5,786 nt of DNA from NCBI GenBank assembly GCA_018267355.1, contig JAFDYP010000133.1, positions 1 through 5,786 of the forward strand. Reading direction: 5' to 3'. Of this stretch, positions 1 to 4,950 are shown one piece after another. Made by a program: the position numbers and the translations under genes. The notes beneath the pieces are model-generated. The model saw nothing but the letters and a program-made list of their open reading frames with translations. It was not told the DNA's origin and ran no database searches. This DNA is from Bacteroidota bacterium. Lineage in GTDB: Bacteria > Bacteroidota > Bacteroidia > Chitinophagales > LD1. Position 1 is the stretch's first letter; each line of letters opens with the position of its first letter.

Positions 1-273
1 AGCGCGGCTGTCAGTAGAGTGGTCGGTGCAGAGGCAGTCTGCACAGGTAGTATCTATCGTGCCATCCGGTATCCCAAAGTCACCGTCTCCATCTGTGAAT
101 GACAATGTCACCTGCACCGTATCTGTGGTAGGACCGCCGGAGGGCAGGCTGACCCGTGTCTTAGATACGCTCTTCAGCTCCAGATGCGGCTCCACGGGAT
201 AGCTGGGCTGCTTCATACAGCTGCTCAGTCCTATCAGGGCTGCCACCAGGGCTATGAGTAGATAGTTTTTCAC
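1..273 (-). CDS. Outer-membrane lipoprotein, N-terminal part (3' end beyond window)
   Basis: An open frame runs from a GTG at 271-273 to the left edge, giving 91 residues without a stop. The protein starts MKNYLLIALVAALIGLSSC: a lysine, a hydrophobic stretch, then a lipobox (L16-S-S-C19), so signal peptidase II should cleave before C19 and the cysteine should be lipidated. The residues after the cysteine (MKQPSYP) lack the acidic cluster associated with surface export of Bacteroidota lipoproteins, which suggests it faces the periplasm (inference). Downstream there is a DGDGDFG segment (about residues 62-68), common in small Bacteroidota lipoproteins and possibly calcium-binding, followed by a cysteine-rich stretch (CADCLC). 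No ATG lies in frame upstream, so GTG is the likely start. It is divergent from the acyl-activating gene. The function is unknown; being a lipoprotein is fairly sure. Confidence 0.8.
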   Translation of the reverse strand, partial: MKNYLLIALVAALIGLSSCMKQPSYPVEPHLELKSVSKTRVSLPSGGPTTDTVQVTLSFTDGDGDFGIPDGTIDTTCADCLCTDHSTDSRA

Positions 274-293
274 CGTAGCTAAGAAACTAAAAA

Positions 294-316
294 TTGAAGT
301 GTTTATTGCACCTTTG
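294..316 (+). promoter_or_regulatory. Putative Bacteroidota promoter of the LuxE-like gene
   Basis: A TTG at 294-296 is followed after 16 bases by TTTG at 313-316, within GCACCTTTGC. This resembles the -33 TTG and -7 TAnnTTTG elements of Bacteroidota sigma factor, although the TA of the -7 box is CA here. The start codon at 331 lies 14 bases beyond, so the leader would be very short, as for the HD gene. Confidence 0.45.
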
Positions 317-330
317 CGTCAAATTTTTGT

Positions 331-1317
331 GTGCCGCAGCACCTCACAGACTTGATATTCCACGCTGATCAGGCCTCCTTTGAGGCCACAGCCCTGAGTG
401 TATTCCGCTACCAGTATCAGCACACGCAGCTATACAGGGATTTTTGTGATCGGATGCACCGCACTCCTGATACAGTAGCGGCGCTGGCAGATATTCCCTT
501 CCTGCCTGTACAGTTTTTCAAGTCGCACACGGTCATGGATAGCTTGTATCCTGTTGCCAAAACCTTTGAAAGCAGTACAACCACTGGTACTACGCCCAGC
601 CGCCACCATGTAGCTGATCTCGCGCTGTATGAGCGGAGCTATCTGAGGGCATTTGAATTGTTTTACGGCGATCCATCGCAATACTGCATCCTATCCCTGC
701 TGCCCTCCTACCTGGAGCGCGGCACCTCCTCTCTGCTGTACATGGCAGATGATCTGATGCGCCGCTCTGGTGACCCGCTCAGTGGCTTCATAGACAAAGA
801 CTTTGCAGAACTTAATCGCCGTATCGCTATTGCAGCAAACAGCAATAAAAAACTCCTCCTGCTCGGGGTGACCTATGCCCTGCTGGATTTTGCAGAGGCG
901 TATCCTCAGCCACTGGGAGATACCATCATCATGGAGACCGGTGGCATGAAGGGCCGCCGCGAGGAGATGACGCGCGCAGAGATACACCGGGTTCTTACTA
1001 CTGCTTTCGGTGTCAGCAGCATACATAGCGAGTACGGCATGACCGAGCTGCTCTCGCAGGCTTATTCCTCAGGTGAGGGGATCTTTCGCTGCCCGCCGTG
1101 GATGATGCTCCTGGTGCGTGACCCCTATGATCCGCTCTCCTACCTGCCCGCGGGCAAAACCGGTTCTCTCAACATCATCGACCTGGCCAACCTGCACTCC
1201 TGCTCCTTCCTGGCGGTGTCTGATCTGGGCAAGGTATACCCGGATGGATCTTTTGAAGTGCTAGGCCGGCTGGACAATAGCGAGATACGTGGATGCAATC
1301 TGATGTATGAATTGTGA
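331..1317 (+). CDS. LuxE-family acyl-activating protein (acyl-protein synthetase-like, ANL fold)
   Basis: A 328-residue protein of the LuxE/acyl-protein synthetase family, related to the adenylate-forming ANL superfamily (phenylacetate-CoA ligase, acyl-CoA synthetases). LuxE activates fatty acids with ATP and carries the acyl group on a cysteine; the substrate of the Bacteroidota members is not known to me. Visible motifs: a nucleotide-loop-like segment at 79-93 (FESSTTTGTTPSRHH), an SEYGMTE motif at 233-239 (ANL motif A5), and SDLGKVYPDGSFEVLGRLDN at 297-316 (like motif A7). A cysteine lies near the end (C322 in RGCNLM), where LuxE has its acyl-accepting cysteine. GTG at 331 is taken as start because a stop lies in frame at 295-297, and the first ATG (codon 42) would remove conserved-looking N-terminal sequence. 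No terminator is clear downstream, so some readthrough into the HD gene is possible. It is cytoplasmic: no signal peptide. Confidence 0.85.
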   Translation: MPQHLTDLIFHADQASFEATALSVFRYQYQHTQLYRDFCDRMHRTPDTVAALADIPFLPVQFFKSHTVMDSLYPVAKTFESSTTTGTTPSRHHVADLALYERSYLRAFELFYGDPSQYCILSLLPSYLERGTSSLLYMADDLMRRSGDPLSGFIDKDFAELNRRIAIAANSNKKLLLLGVTYALLDFAEAYPQPLGDTIIMETGGMKGRREEMTRAEIHRVLTTAFGVSSIHSEYGMTELLSQAYSSGEGIFRCPPWMMLLVRDPYDPLSYLPAGKTGSLNIIDLANLHSCSFLAVSDLGKVYPDGSFEVLGRLDNSEIRGCNLMYEL

Positions 1318-1344
1318 ATCTTCACTTAAAATTAAAATGGCTTA

Positions 1345-1376
1345 TTGCTGACCTGACCTTGATACTTTTACTTTTG
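1345..1376 (+). promoter_or_regulatory. Bacteroidota-type promoter of the HD-domain gene
   Basis: TACTTTTG at 1369-1376 matches the -7 consensus TAnnTTTG exactly. A TTG at 1345-1347 sits 21 bases upstream as the -33 element. The ATG at 1395 follows 18 bases later, preceded by a CA repeat (CCACACACACATG) and no Shine-Dalgarno sequence, so the leader is short. The HD gene can therefore be transcribed independently of the LuxE-like gene. Confidence 0.65.
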
Positions 1377-1394
1377 ATATAAATCCACACACAC

Positions 1395-1970
1395 ATGACC
1401 ACTCCATCCATCCGGCAGAAAGTAGACGACATCTTTGCCCTATACGAAAAGCACGGAGCAGAGGAGTACTATGGCGAGGCGGTGACACAGCTGGAGCATA
1501 TGTGCCAGAGTGCAGAGCTGGCACGCACCGGCGGCTATGATGACGAGGTGATACTGGCCGCTTTCTTTCACGATATAGGCTACCTGATACACAGCCAGAA
1601 TAGAGATACTATGGGCAACTATGGCCGTACCAACCATGAGAAAGAAGCGGGTGCATTCCTGCGCCGGATGGGCTTTAGCGAGCGGGTGGCGCAGCTGGCA
1701 GAGCAGCATGTCAATGCAAAGCGATATCTGACCCATGCCGACCCTGCGTATTATAGCAGGCTATCTGAGGCCAGCAAAAAAACCCTGGAGTACCAAGGCG
1801 GCCCGATGAAAGAAGCCGAGGCCAAAGCCTTTCGCGAAGACCCGCTGTTTGACCTCAATATCACGATGAGAAAATGGGACGAAGAAGCCAAACTCACCGA
1901 CCAGCCTCTGCCCGACCTGAATATCTATAAACAGATCGCTATACGTCATCTGGAGCAGCAGGCTGCATGA
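1395..1970 (+). CDS. PhnZ-like HD-domain di-iron oxygenase (phosphonate C-P cleavage family), variant active site
   Basis: A 191-residue cytoplasmic HD-domain protein close in length and sequence to PhnZ, which uses a mixed-valent di-iron site and O2 to split 2-amino-1-hydroxyethylphosphonate into glycine and phosphate. Against PhnZ as I remember it, the offset is one residue throughout. Iron ligands are H35 (QLEH), H59-D60 (HDIGY), H81 (NHEK), H105 (EQHV) and D162 (RKWD). Y25 and E28 correspond to the substrate-gating pair, and K109, S127, T130, Q134 and R159 fall at phosphonate-pocket positions. The KTLEYQGGPM stretch at 129-138 is also typical. The exception is Y63, where PhnZ has His62. 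The start is the only ATG after a good promoter. No PhnY-like hydroxylase or phosphonate transporter is nearby, so the substrate is uncertain. It ends six bases from the convergent gene. HD oxygenase family is near certain; phosphonate substrate is inferred. Confidence 0.88.
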   Translation: MTTPSIRQKVDDIFALYEKHGAEEYYGEAVTQLEHMCQSAELARTGGYDDEVILAAFFHDIGYLIHSQNRDTMGNYGRTNHEKEAGAFLRRMGFSERVAQLAEQHVNAKRYLTHADPAYYSRLSEASKKTLEYQGGPMKEAEAKAFREDPLFDLNITMRKWDEEAKLTDQPLPDLNIYKQIAIRHLEQQAA

Positions 1971-1974
1971 TGTG

Positions 1975-1989
1975 ACTCACTTTGTGAGT
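1975..1989. terminator. Small hairpin between the convergent genes
   Basis: ACTCAC-TTT-GTGAGT forms a six-base-pair perfect stem with a three-base loop exactly at the convergent junction, overlapping the stop codon of the minus-strand gene. There is no T-tract on either strand, so it is at best a weak bidirectional terminator. The plus-strand HD gene and the minus-strand gene have no better candidate here. Confidence 0.3.
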
Positions 1990-3212
1990 ACCTCAAAGGA
2001 CATTGGTGGCAGCTCTACATGATTGCCTGAGATGGGATGGTGAAAGGTAGCGCTGAAATGGCTGAGATCGGTGCCGGTCTCTACAGACTGCTTGTCCCGT
2101 GAGTGATTGAAGACAAAAAGTACTGACTGGCTGAAGTAGCTGCGGCGGATCATAAGGATATCTCCGTGCGCTGCTATATCTGTCTCGCCATAGAGCAGGG
2201 CCAGCTTATGCGAGCGCAGGTCTGCGAGGCGGGTGGCTATATCCTGGTATTTGCGGTCTCCGCTGGTGGCAAAGATGCCGGGCAGGCTGCTATCTGCCGC
2301 AGGGAGTGGGAGAGCCTCCATCAGTGCTATGAGCATGATAGCGCGGTCTGGCGCCGTATCTCTCAGGGCAGCCACACGAGGGTCTACCCTACCCAAAAAC
2401 TGCAGCGCTGCAAAGACGTGCGCTGCACCATTGGCATCCATAGCCTGGCGAATGGTGCGGGCGACACTATCCATAGGACGGCCCGCCAGATACGTCTCCG
2501 CCGGGTCGTACCGGGGGCGCAGGCCTCCGGTGATCAGAGAGAGCTGGCCGTAGATATGTGCAGCGCTGATATCTCCGAGCTGGGCGGGGTCATTGACCAC
2601 CTGGCCGCTATCCAGAGGGATGAGCAGCTCTGCGGCACGGCTCATATCATCATTGGCATAAACTCTGATATAACTGCGCTTCATCTTCTGCGCCTCTGCC
2701 GGGATCGTGATCATGAGCTCCTCGCCTACCCGCTTGATATAGTCACGTCCCAGCTTATAGTTTTGCCAGTATACGGCTATGGAGAATGGAGACCGCGAAT
2801 ATTCTGCAGATATCGTGAAGCTGCCACGGCCCAGGCGCGCGGTGTGTAGCACAGGGCTGAGCGGATCTATGCCGCCCGAGGCCAGGTGGGGCTCCAGTAC
2901 TACAGAGTACGCTGTACCGCCTATCCAGAGCTTCATCTCTGCTATCGGTTTGGCCTCTGGGGTAGCTATCAGAGTGACCTGATTGAAATGCTTGCGGTCC
3001 CAGCTATGTCTGAAGCCTTTGGAGAATGTAATGGAGTCTACCAGCCGGTCCTCGCGAATAAAATCACTGAGTAGGAAACGGGCAGTATCGCCCTGCATCC
3101 GCAGTGGCTCCAGTACCCGTAGAATAGCGGGGCGGTCAGGAAAGGCTGCGTGGAGATGGGCTGCTATCACCACCAGCACCAGCGTGGAGAGAATACGCGA
3201 AATGGACTTCAT
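1977..3212 (-). CDS. Exported GH13-amylase-like protein lacking the catalytic barrel
   Basis: A 411-residue protein starting at the ATG at 3210-3212, chosen because MKSISRILSTLVLVVIAAHLHA forms a signal peptide (cleavage near A22/A23); the frame is open for 20 more codons upstream without looking coding. Residues about 93-175 look like a beta-rich N-terminal domain. The stretch RSYIRVYANDD to IPLDSGQVVNDPAQL (179-212) resembles the segment preceding the barrel in Bacteroidota GH13 alpha-amylases or cyclomaltodextrinases. The following region is too short for a (beta/alpha)8 barrel: FLGRVDPR (272-279) sits where GH13 enzymes have their FxxNHDxPR region IV, and residues 323-411 (ADLRSHKLALLYGETD, then SVLFVFNHS) resemble the last helix and C-terminal beta domain. 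No catalytic Asp/Glu motifs are visible, so it is probably not an active glycosidase; it might bind glycans or be a decaying remnant. Recognition is from memory of the family. Confidence 0.75.
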   Translation of the reverse strand: MKSISRILSTLVLVVIAAHLHAAFPDRPAILRVLEPLRMQGDTARFLLSDFIREDRLVDSITFSKGFRHSWDRKHFNQVTLIATPEAKPIAEMKLWIGGTAYSVVLEPHLASGGIDPLSPVLHTARLGRGSFTISAEYSRSPFSIAVYWQNYKLGRDYIKRVGEELMITIPAEAQKMKRSYIRVYANDDMSRAAELLIPLDSGQVVNDPAQLGDISAAHIYGQLSLITGGLRPRYDPAETYLAGRPMDSVARTIRQAMDANGAAHVFAALQFLGRVDPRVAALRDTAPDRAIMLIALMEALPLPAADSSLPGIFATSGDRKYQDIATRLADLRSHKLALLYGETDIAAHGDILMIRRSYFSQSVLFVFNHSRDKQSVETGTDLSHFSATFHHPISGNHVELPPMSFEVLTK

Positions 3213-3259
3213 GAATTGAATTTGCAGAGGGAAGATAAGGATAGTGGCGGAGATATGGA

Positions 3260-3283
3260 GGCTGCCGGCCATCTGCCGGAGCC
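3260..3283 (-). other. Hairpin in the presumed leader of the GH13-like gene
   Basis: GGCT at 3260-3263 pairs with AGCC at 3280-3283, and CCGGC at 3265-3269 pairs with GCCGG at 3275-3279, making a nine-base-pair stem with one bulged G (3264) and a CATCT loop. It lies directly downstream of the dps terminator on the minus strand and about 47 bases before the ATG at 3212. It has no T-tract of its own, so it may be a leader structure or reinforce dps termination. Confidence 0.4.
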
Positions 3284-3284
3284 A

Positions 3285-3316
3285 AAAAATGAAAAAAGCC
3301 GCAAAATACTGCGGCT
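3285..3316 (-). terminator. Rho-independent terminator of dps
   Basis: AGCCGCA (3297-3303) and TGCGGCT (3310-3316) form a perfect seven-base-pair stem with a six-base loop. On the minus strand the stem is followed by TTTTTT, CA and TTTTTT (3285-3297). It begins 37 bases past the dps stop codon and faces the direction of dps transcription. Confidence 0.85.
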
Positions 3317-3353
3317 CTCTTCATTGTAGTTATTTGACATTTACAGTCGCGAT

Positions 3354-3824
3354 TCACTCCAGATAGGACCGGAGAAACCATGCCATTTTCTCATGTTGCT
3401 CCAGGAGGCCCGTCAGGAAGTCACCCGTGCCGGCGTCTTTATGCTTCTCGCTCGCAGCTACGAGGTCATTGCGCAGTACGCGGGCTATGGTCTCATGATC
3501 GTTTAGCAGGTTTTGGAGCATCTGCTTTGAGTTGGTAGCCTTATCGTCTTCCGTCAGGCGCGTGAGGTTGAGGTATTGCTTCATAGTGCCTACGGCAAAG
3601 TGGCCCAGTGAGCGGTTGCGCTCTGCCACCTGGTCTATGATCTCTGCCAGCTCTTCATACTGCCCTTCAAAGAACTTGTGGAGGTCCATAAACTGCGGGC
3701 CACGTACATTCCAGTGGTAGTTGCGGGTTTTGGTGTAGAGTACATATTCATCAGCGAGGAGCGTATTGAGCATAGTCGCGAGGGACTGCAGGTGCTTCGC
3801 CGGTATTCCGATATTAGCTGCCAT
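3354..3824 (-). CDS. dps: Dps-family ferritin-like DNA-binding/iron-storage protein
   Basis: A 156-residue cytoplasmic protein, the normal Dps length. Dps forms a hollow dodecamer that oxidises Fe(II) with hydrogen peroxide, stores the iron, and protects DNA during starvation and oxidative stress. The core signature is present: LYTKTRNYHWNVRGPQF (29-45), then LHKFFEGQYEEL (48-59) and IDQVAERNRSLG (63-74). By alignment to Listeria Dps the inter-subunit ferroxidase residues are H37, H49, E53 (usually Asp), D64 and E68. There is no long lysine-rich N-terminal tail, so direct DNA binding is uncertain. The ATG at 3822-3824 is chosen because it fits family length. The frame stays open 36 codons further upstream, but that part encodes a hydrophobic, non-Dps-like stretch reaching into the neighbour's terminator. 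The gene is monocistronic, with a promoter candidate upstream and a terminator downstream. Confidence 0.95.
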   Translation of the reverse strand: MAANIGIPAKHLQSLATMLNTLLADEYVLYTKTRNYHWNVRGPQFMDLHKFFEGQYEELAEIIDQVAERNRSLGHFAVGTMKQYLNLTRLTEDDKATNSKQMLQNLLNDHETIARVLRNDLVAASEKHKDAGTGDFLTGLLEQHEKMAWFLRSYLE

Positions 3825-3853
3825 ATTGTTGTGATGTTTGATTAGATGAGTAG

Positions 3854-3881
3854 CTAAGGTAGGCATATAATGATAAAACAA
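3854..3881 (-). promoter_or_regulatory. Putative promoter of dps
   Basis: Read on the minus strand, TTG (3879-3881) is followed after 17 bases by TACCTTAG (3854-3861), one mismatch from TAnnTTTG. The ATG is 29 bases further on. No operator for a peroxide regulator could be recognised with confidence. Confidence 0.4.
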
Positions 3882-3921
3882 GAAGACACAGATCATCGAA
3901 AAAGATGACATACCGCATAGG

Positions 3922-3956
3922 GCAAAAAACAAAAGGCTCCCGTGTGAGGAGCCTTT
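3922..3956 (-). terminator. Rho-independent terminator of the left T9SS paralogue
   Basis: AAAGGCTCC (3932-3940) pairs perfectly with GGAGCCTTT (3948-3956): nine base pairs around a seven-base loop. On the minus strand the stem runs into TTTTGTTTTTTG. It lies 21 bases past the stop codon at 3978 and separates this gene from dps. The stem sequence is shared with the terminator of the neighbouring paralogue. Confidence 0.9.
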
Positions 3957-3977
3957 GCATTATTTATCTGAGATCGA

Positions 3978-4850
3978 TTACTCGATAGCCACCTTCCTGG
4001 TCACTGTACCCTTATCGTTTGAGATAGAGAGCAGGTAGATGCCAGATGAGAGGCCATTGCGGTCCAGCATCAGCTCATTAGCGCCATTGTACACCTCTAC
4101 TTCCTTAGATGCTACTACTGCGCCCAGGAGGTTAGTCATCTTGAGGGTATAGATGCCATGCTCAGTAGCATTGAATTCAATTTTGGTCGAGTTGGAGAAA
4201 GGATTTGGCTGTATGGAAAAATTTGAGATTCTATAGTGATCGTAGACACCGTTGGTATCCCCTGGAAATTCTTCCCACCCACAGTTATCATTGACAGCGG
4301 TATAAACGCTACCGGAGTCAGCAGGATCTATAGCAGGGCATTGGCAGTATGGGCTATTGATCACTCGTACATGATAGCGCAGGTGATCCAGGGCCTCTGC
4401 GTCCGCATCGCTCAGGGAGATAGGCGGGGCATCTACAGATACTACGATACGCAGTTTATAGACACCTGCAGGTACATGGGTTGCACCATTTATTAAGATC
4501 ACGCCATCCTGACCGGTCGTAAAGGTATTAGTAGGACTGCTGGTGTGCCAGGTGAGGCCGGCAGGGAGATAGATGGAGTCTATCCTGAGAGACTGAACGG
4601 TAAAACCGCTGAAGCCGCTGAAGTTGTGGAAATAGATGGTATCACTGATCACCGTATCGGCTATGATGCAGGGCAGGGCAGTGTCACTCGGAGAGACATA
4701 GGGCATCGTGCCCTGTATAGGAGTGATAAAAGTCTGGCCACCGTCTACTGACCGAAAAGTGGTGGAGTCAAAGTACATGGGGTTATTCTGAGCGAAAGAG
4801 ACTGCGCAGATACCGATACACAGGGCCAGCGTGGCAAATAGCTTCTTCAT
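3978..4850 (-). CDS. Small T9SS-exported protein of unknown function (left tandem paralogue)
   Basis: A 290-residue protein. MKKLFATLALCIGICAVSFA is a signal peptide with cleavage near residue 20. Residues about 21-184 form a body I do not recognise as a named domain; it contains SLRIDSIYLPAGLTWHTS and NTFTTGQDGVILINGATHV, a beta-rich style seen in Bacteroidota secreted proteins, and ends with a CxC pair (C169, C171) in YCQCPAIDPADS. A polar linker follows (185-212, one cysteine at 190). Residues 213-290 are a T9SS type A sorting domain: QPNPF at 214-218, GIYTLKMTNLLG, GLSSGIYLLSIS, and a terminal KVAIE. The protein should cross the inner membrane by Sec and the outer membrane by the type IX system, then be released or anchored after cleavage of this domain. 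The ATG at 4848-4850 is chosen because it starts the signal peptide; 14 more upstream codons are open but not signal-like. The right neighbour is a close paralogue. Confidence 0.9.
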   Translation of the reverse strand: MKKLFATLALCIGICAVSFAQNNPMYFDSTTFRSVDGGQTFITPIQGTMPYVSPSDTALPCIIADTVISDTIYFHNFSGFSGFTVQSLRIDSIYLPAGLTWHTSSPTNTFTTGQDGVILINGATHVPAGVYKLRIVVSVDAPPISLSDADAEALDHLRYHVRVINSPYCQCPAIDPADSGSVYTAVNDNCGWEEFPGDTNGVYDHYRISNFSIQPNPFSNSTKIEFNATEHGIYTLKMTNLLGAVVASKEVEVYNGANELMLDRNGLSSGIYLLSISNDKGTVTRKVAIE

Positions 4851-4861
4851 AGTGTGATATT

Positions 4862-4869
4862 CAAATCTG
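4862..4869 (-). promoter_or_regulatory. Possible -7 element of the left T9SS paralogue
   Basis: On the minus strand CAGATTTG is one mismatch from TAnnTTTG and sits 11 bases before the ATG. No convincing -33 TTG is found at the proper distance, so this is weak. It lies just downstream of the other paralogue's terminator, where an independent promoter would be needed. Confidence 0.3.
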
Positions 4870-4893
4870 ACATCAATGTAACTATATCCCATT

Positions 4894-4929
4894 AAAAAAA
4901 CAAAAGGCTCCCTTTTGAGGAGCCTTTTG
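4894..4929 (-). terminator. Rho-independent terminator of the right T9SS paralogue
   Basis: CAAAAGGCTCC (4901-4911) pairs perfectly with GGAGCCTTTTG (4919-4929): eleven base pairs, seven-base loop. On the minus strand it is followed by TTTTTTT (4894-4900). It lies 21 bases past the stop at 4951, the same distance as in the left copy, and was evidently duplicated with the gene. Confidence 0.92.
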
Positions 4930-4950
4930 CTATTATTTATCTGAGATCGA

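Noticed and set aside
691..1026. Minus-strand 111-codon frame inside the LuxE-like gene
   Set aside because: It is fully antisense to a well-recognised protein and its translation shows no family features.
1314..1325. GTGAA-TC-TTCAC inverted repeat after the LuxE-like stop codon as a terminator
   Set aside because: The loop is only two bases, the stem is short and A/T-rich, and no T-tract follows.
2166..2849. Long plus-strand open frame (227 codons) opposite the GH13-like gene
   Set aside because: It is antisense to a frame with a signal peptide and recognisable segments, lacks any recognisable domain, and has no promoter or start context.
3213..3272. 20-codon upstream extension of the GH13-like protein
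   Set aside because: It would place a second hydrophobic segment before a clean signal peptide that starts MKSISR, and it overlaps the hairpin region.
3825..3932. 36-codon N-terminal extension of dps
   Set aside because: It encodes a hydrophobic stretch unlike Dps, would begin inside the upstream gene's terminator stem, and makes the protein longer than the family norm. The ATG at 3824 gives 156 residues.
4851..4892. 14-codon upstream extension of the left T9SS paralogue
   Set aside because: The signal peptide begins at MKKLFA, and the paralogue aligns from the same point; the extension covers the likely promoter.
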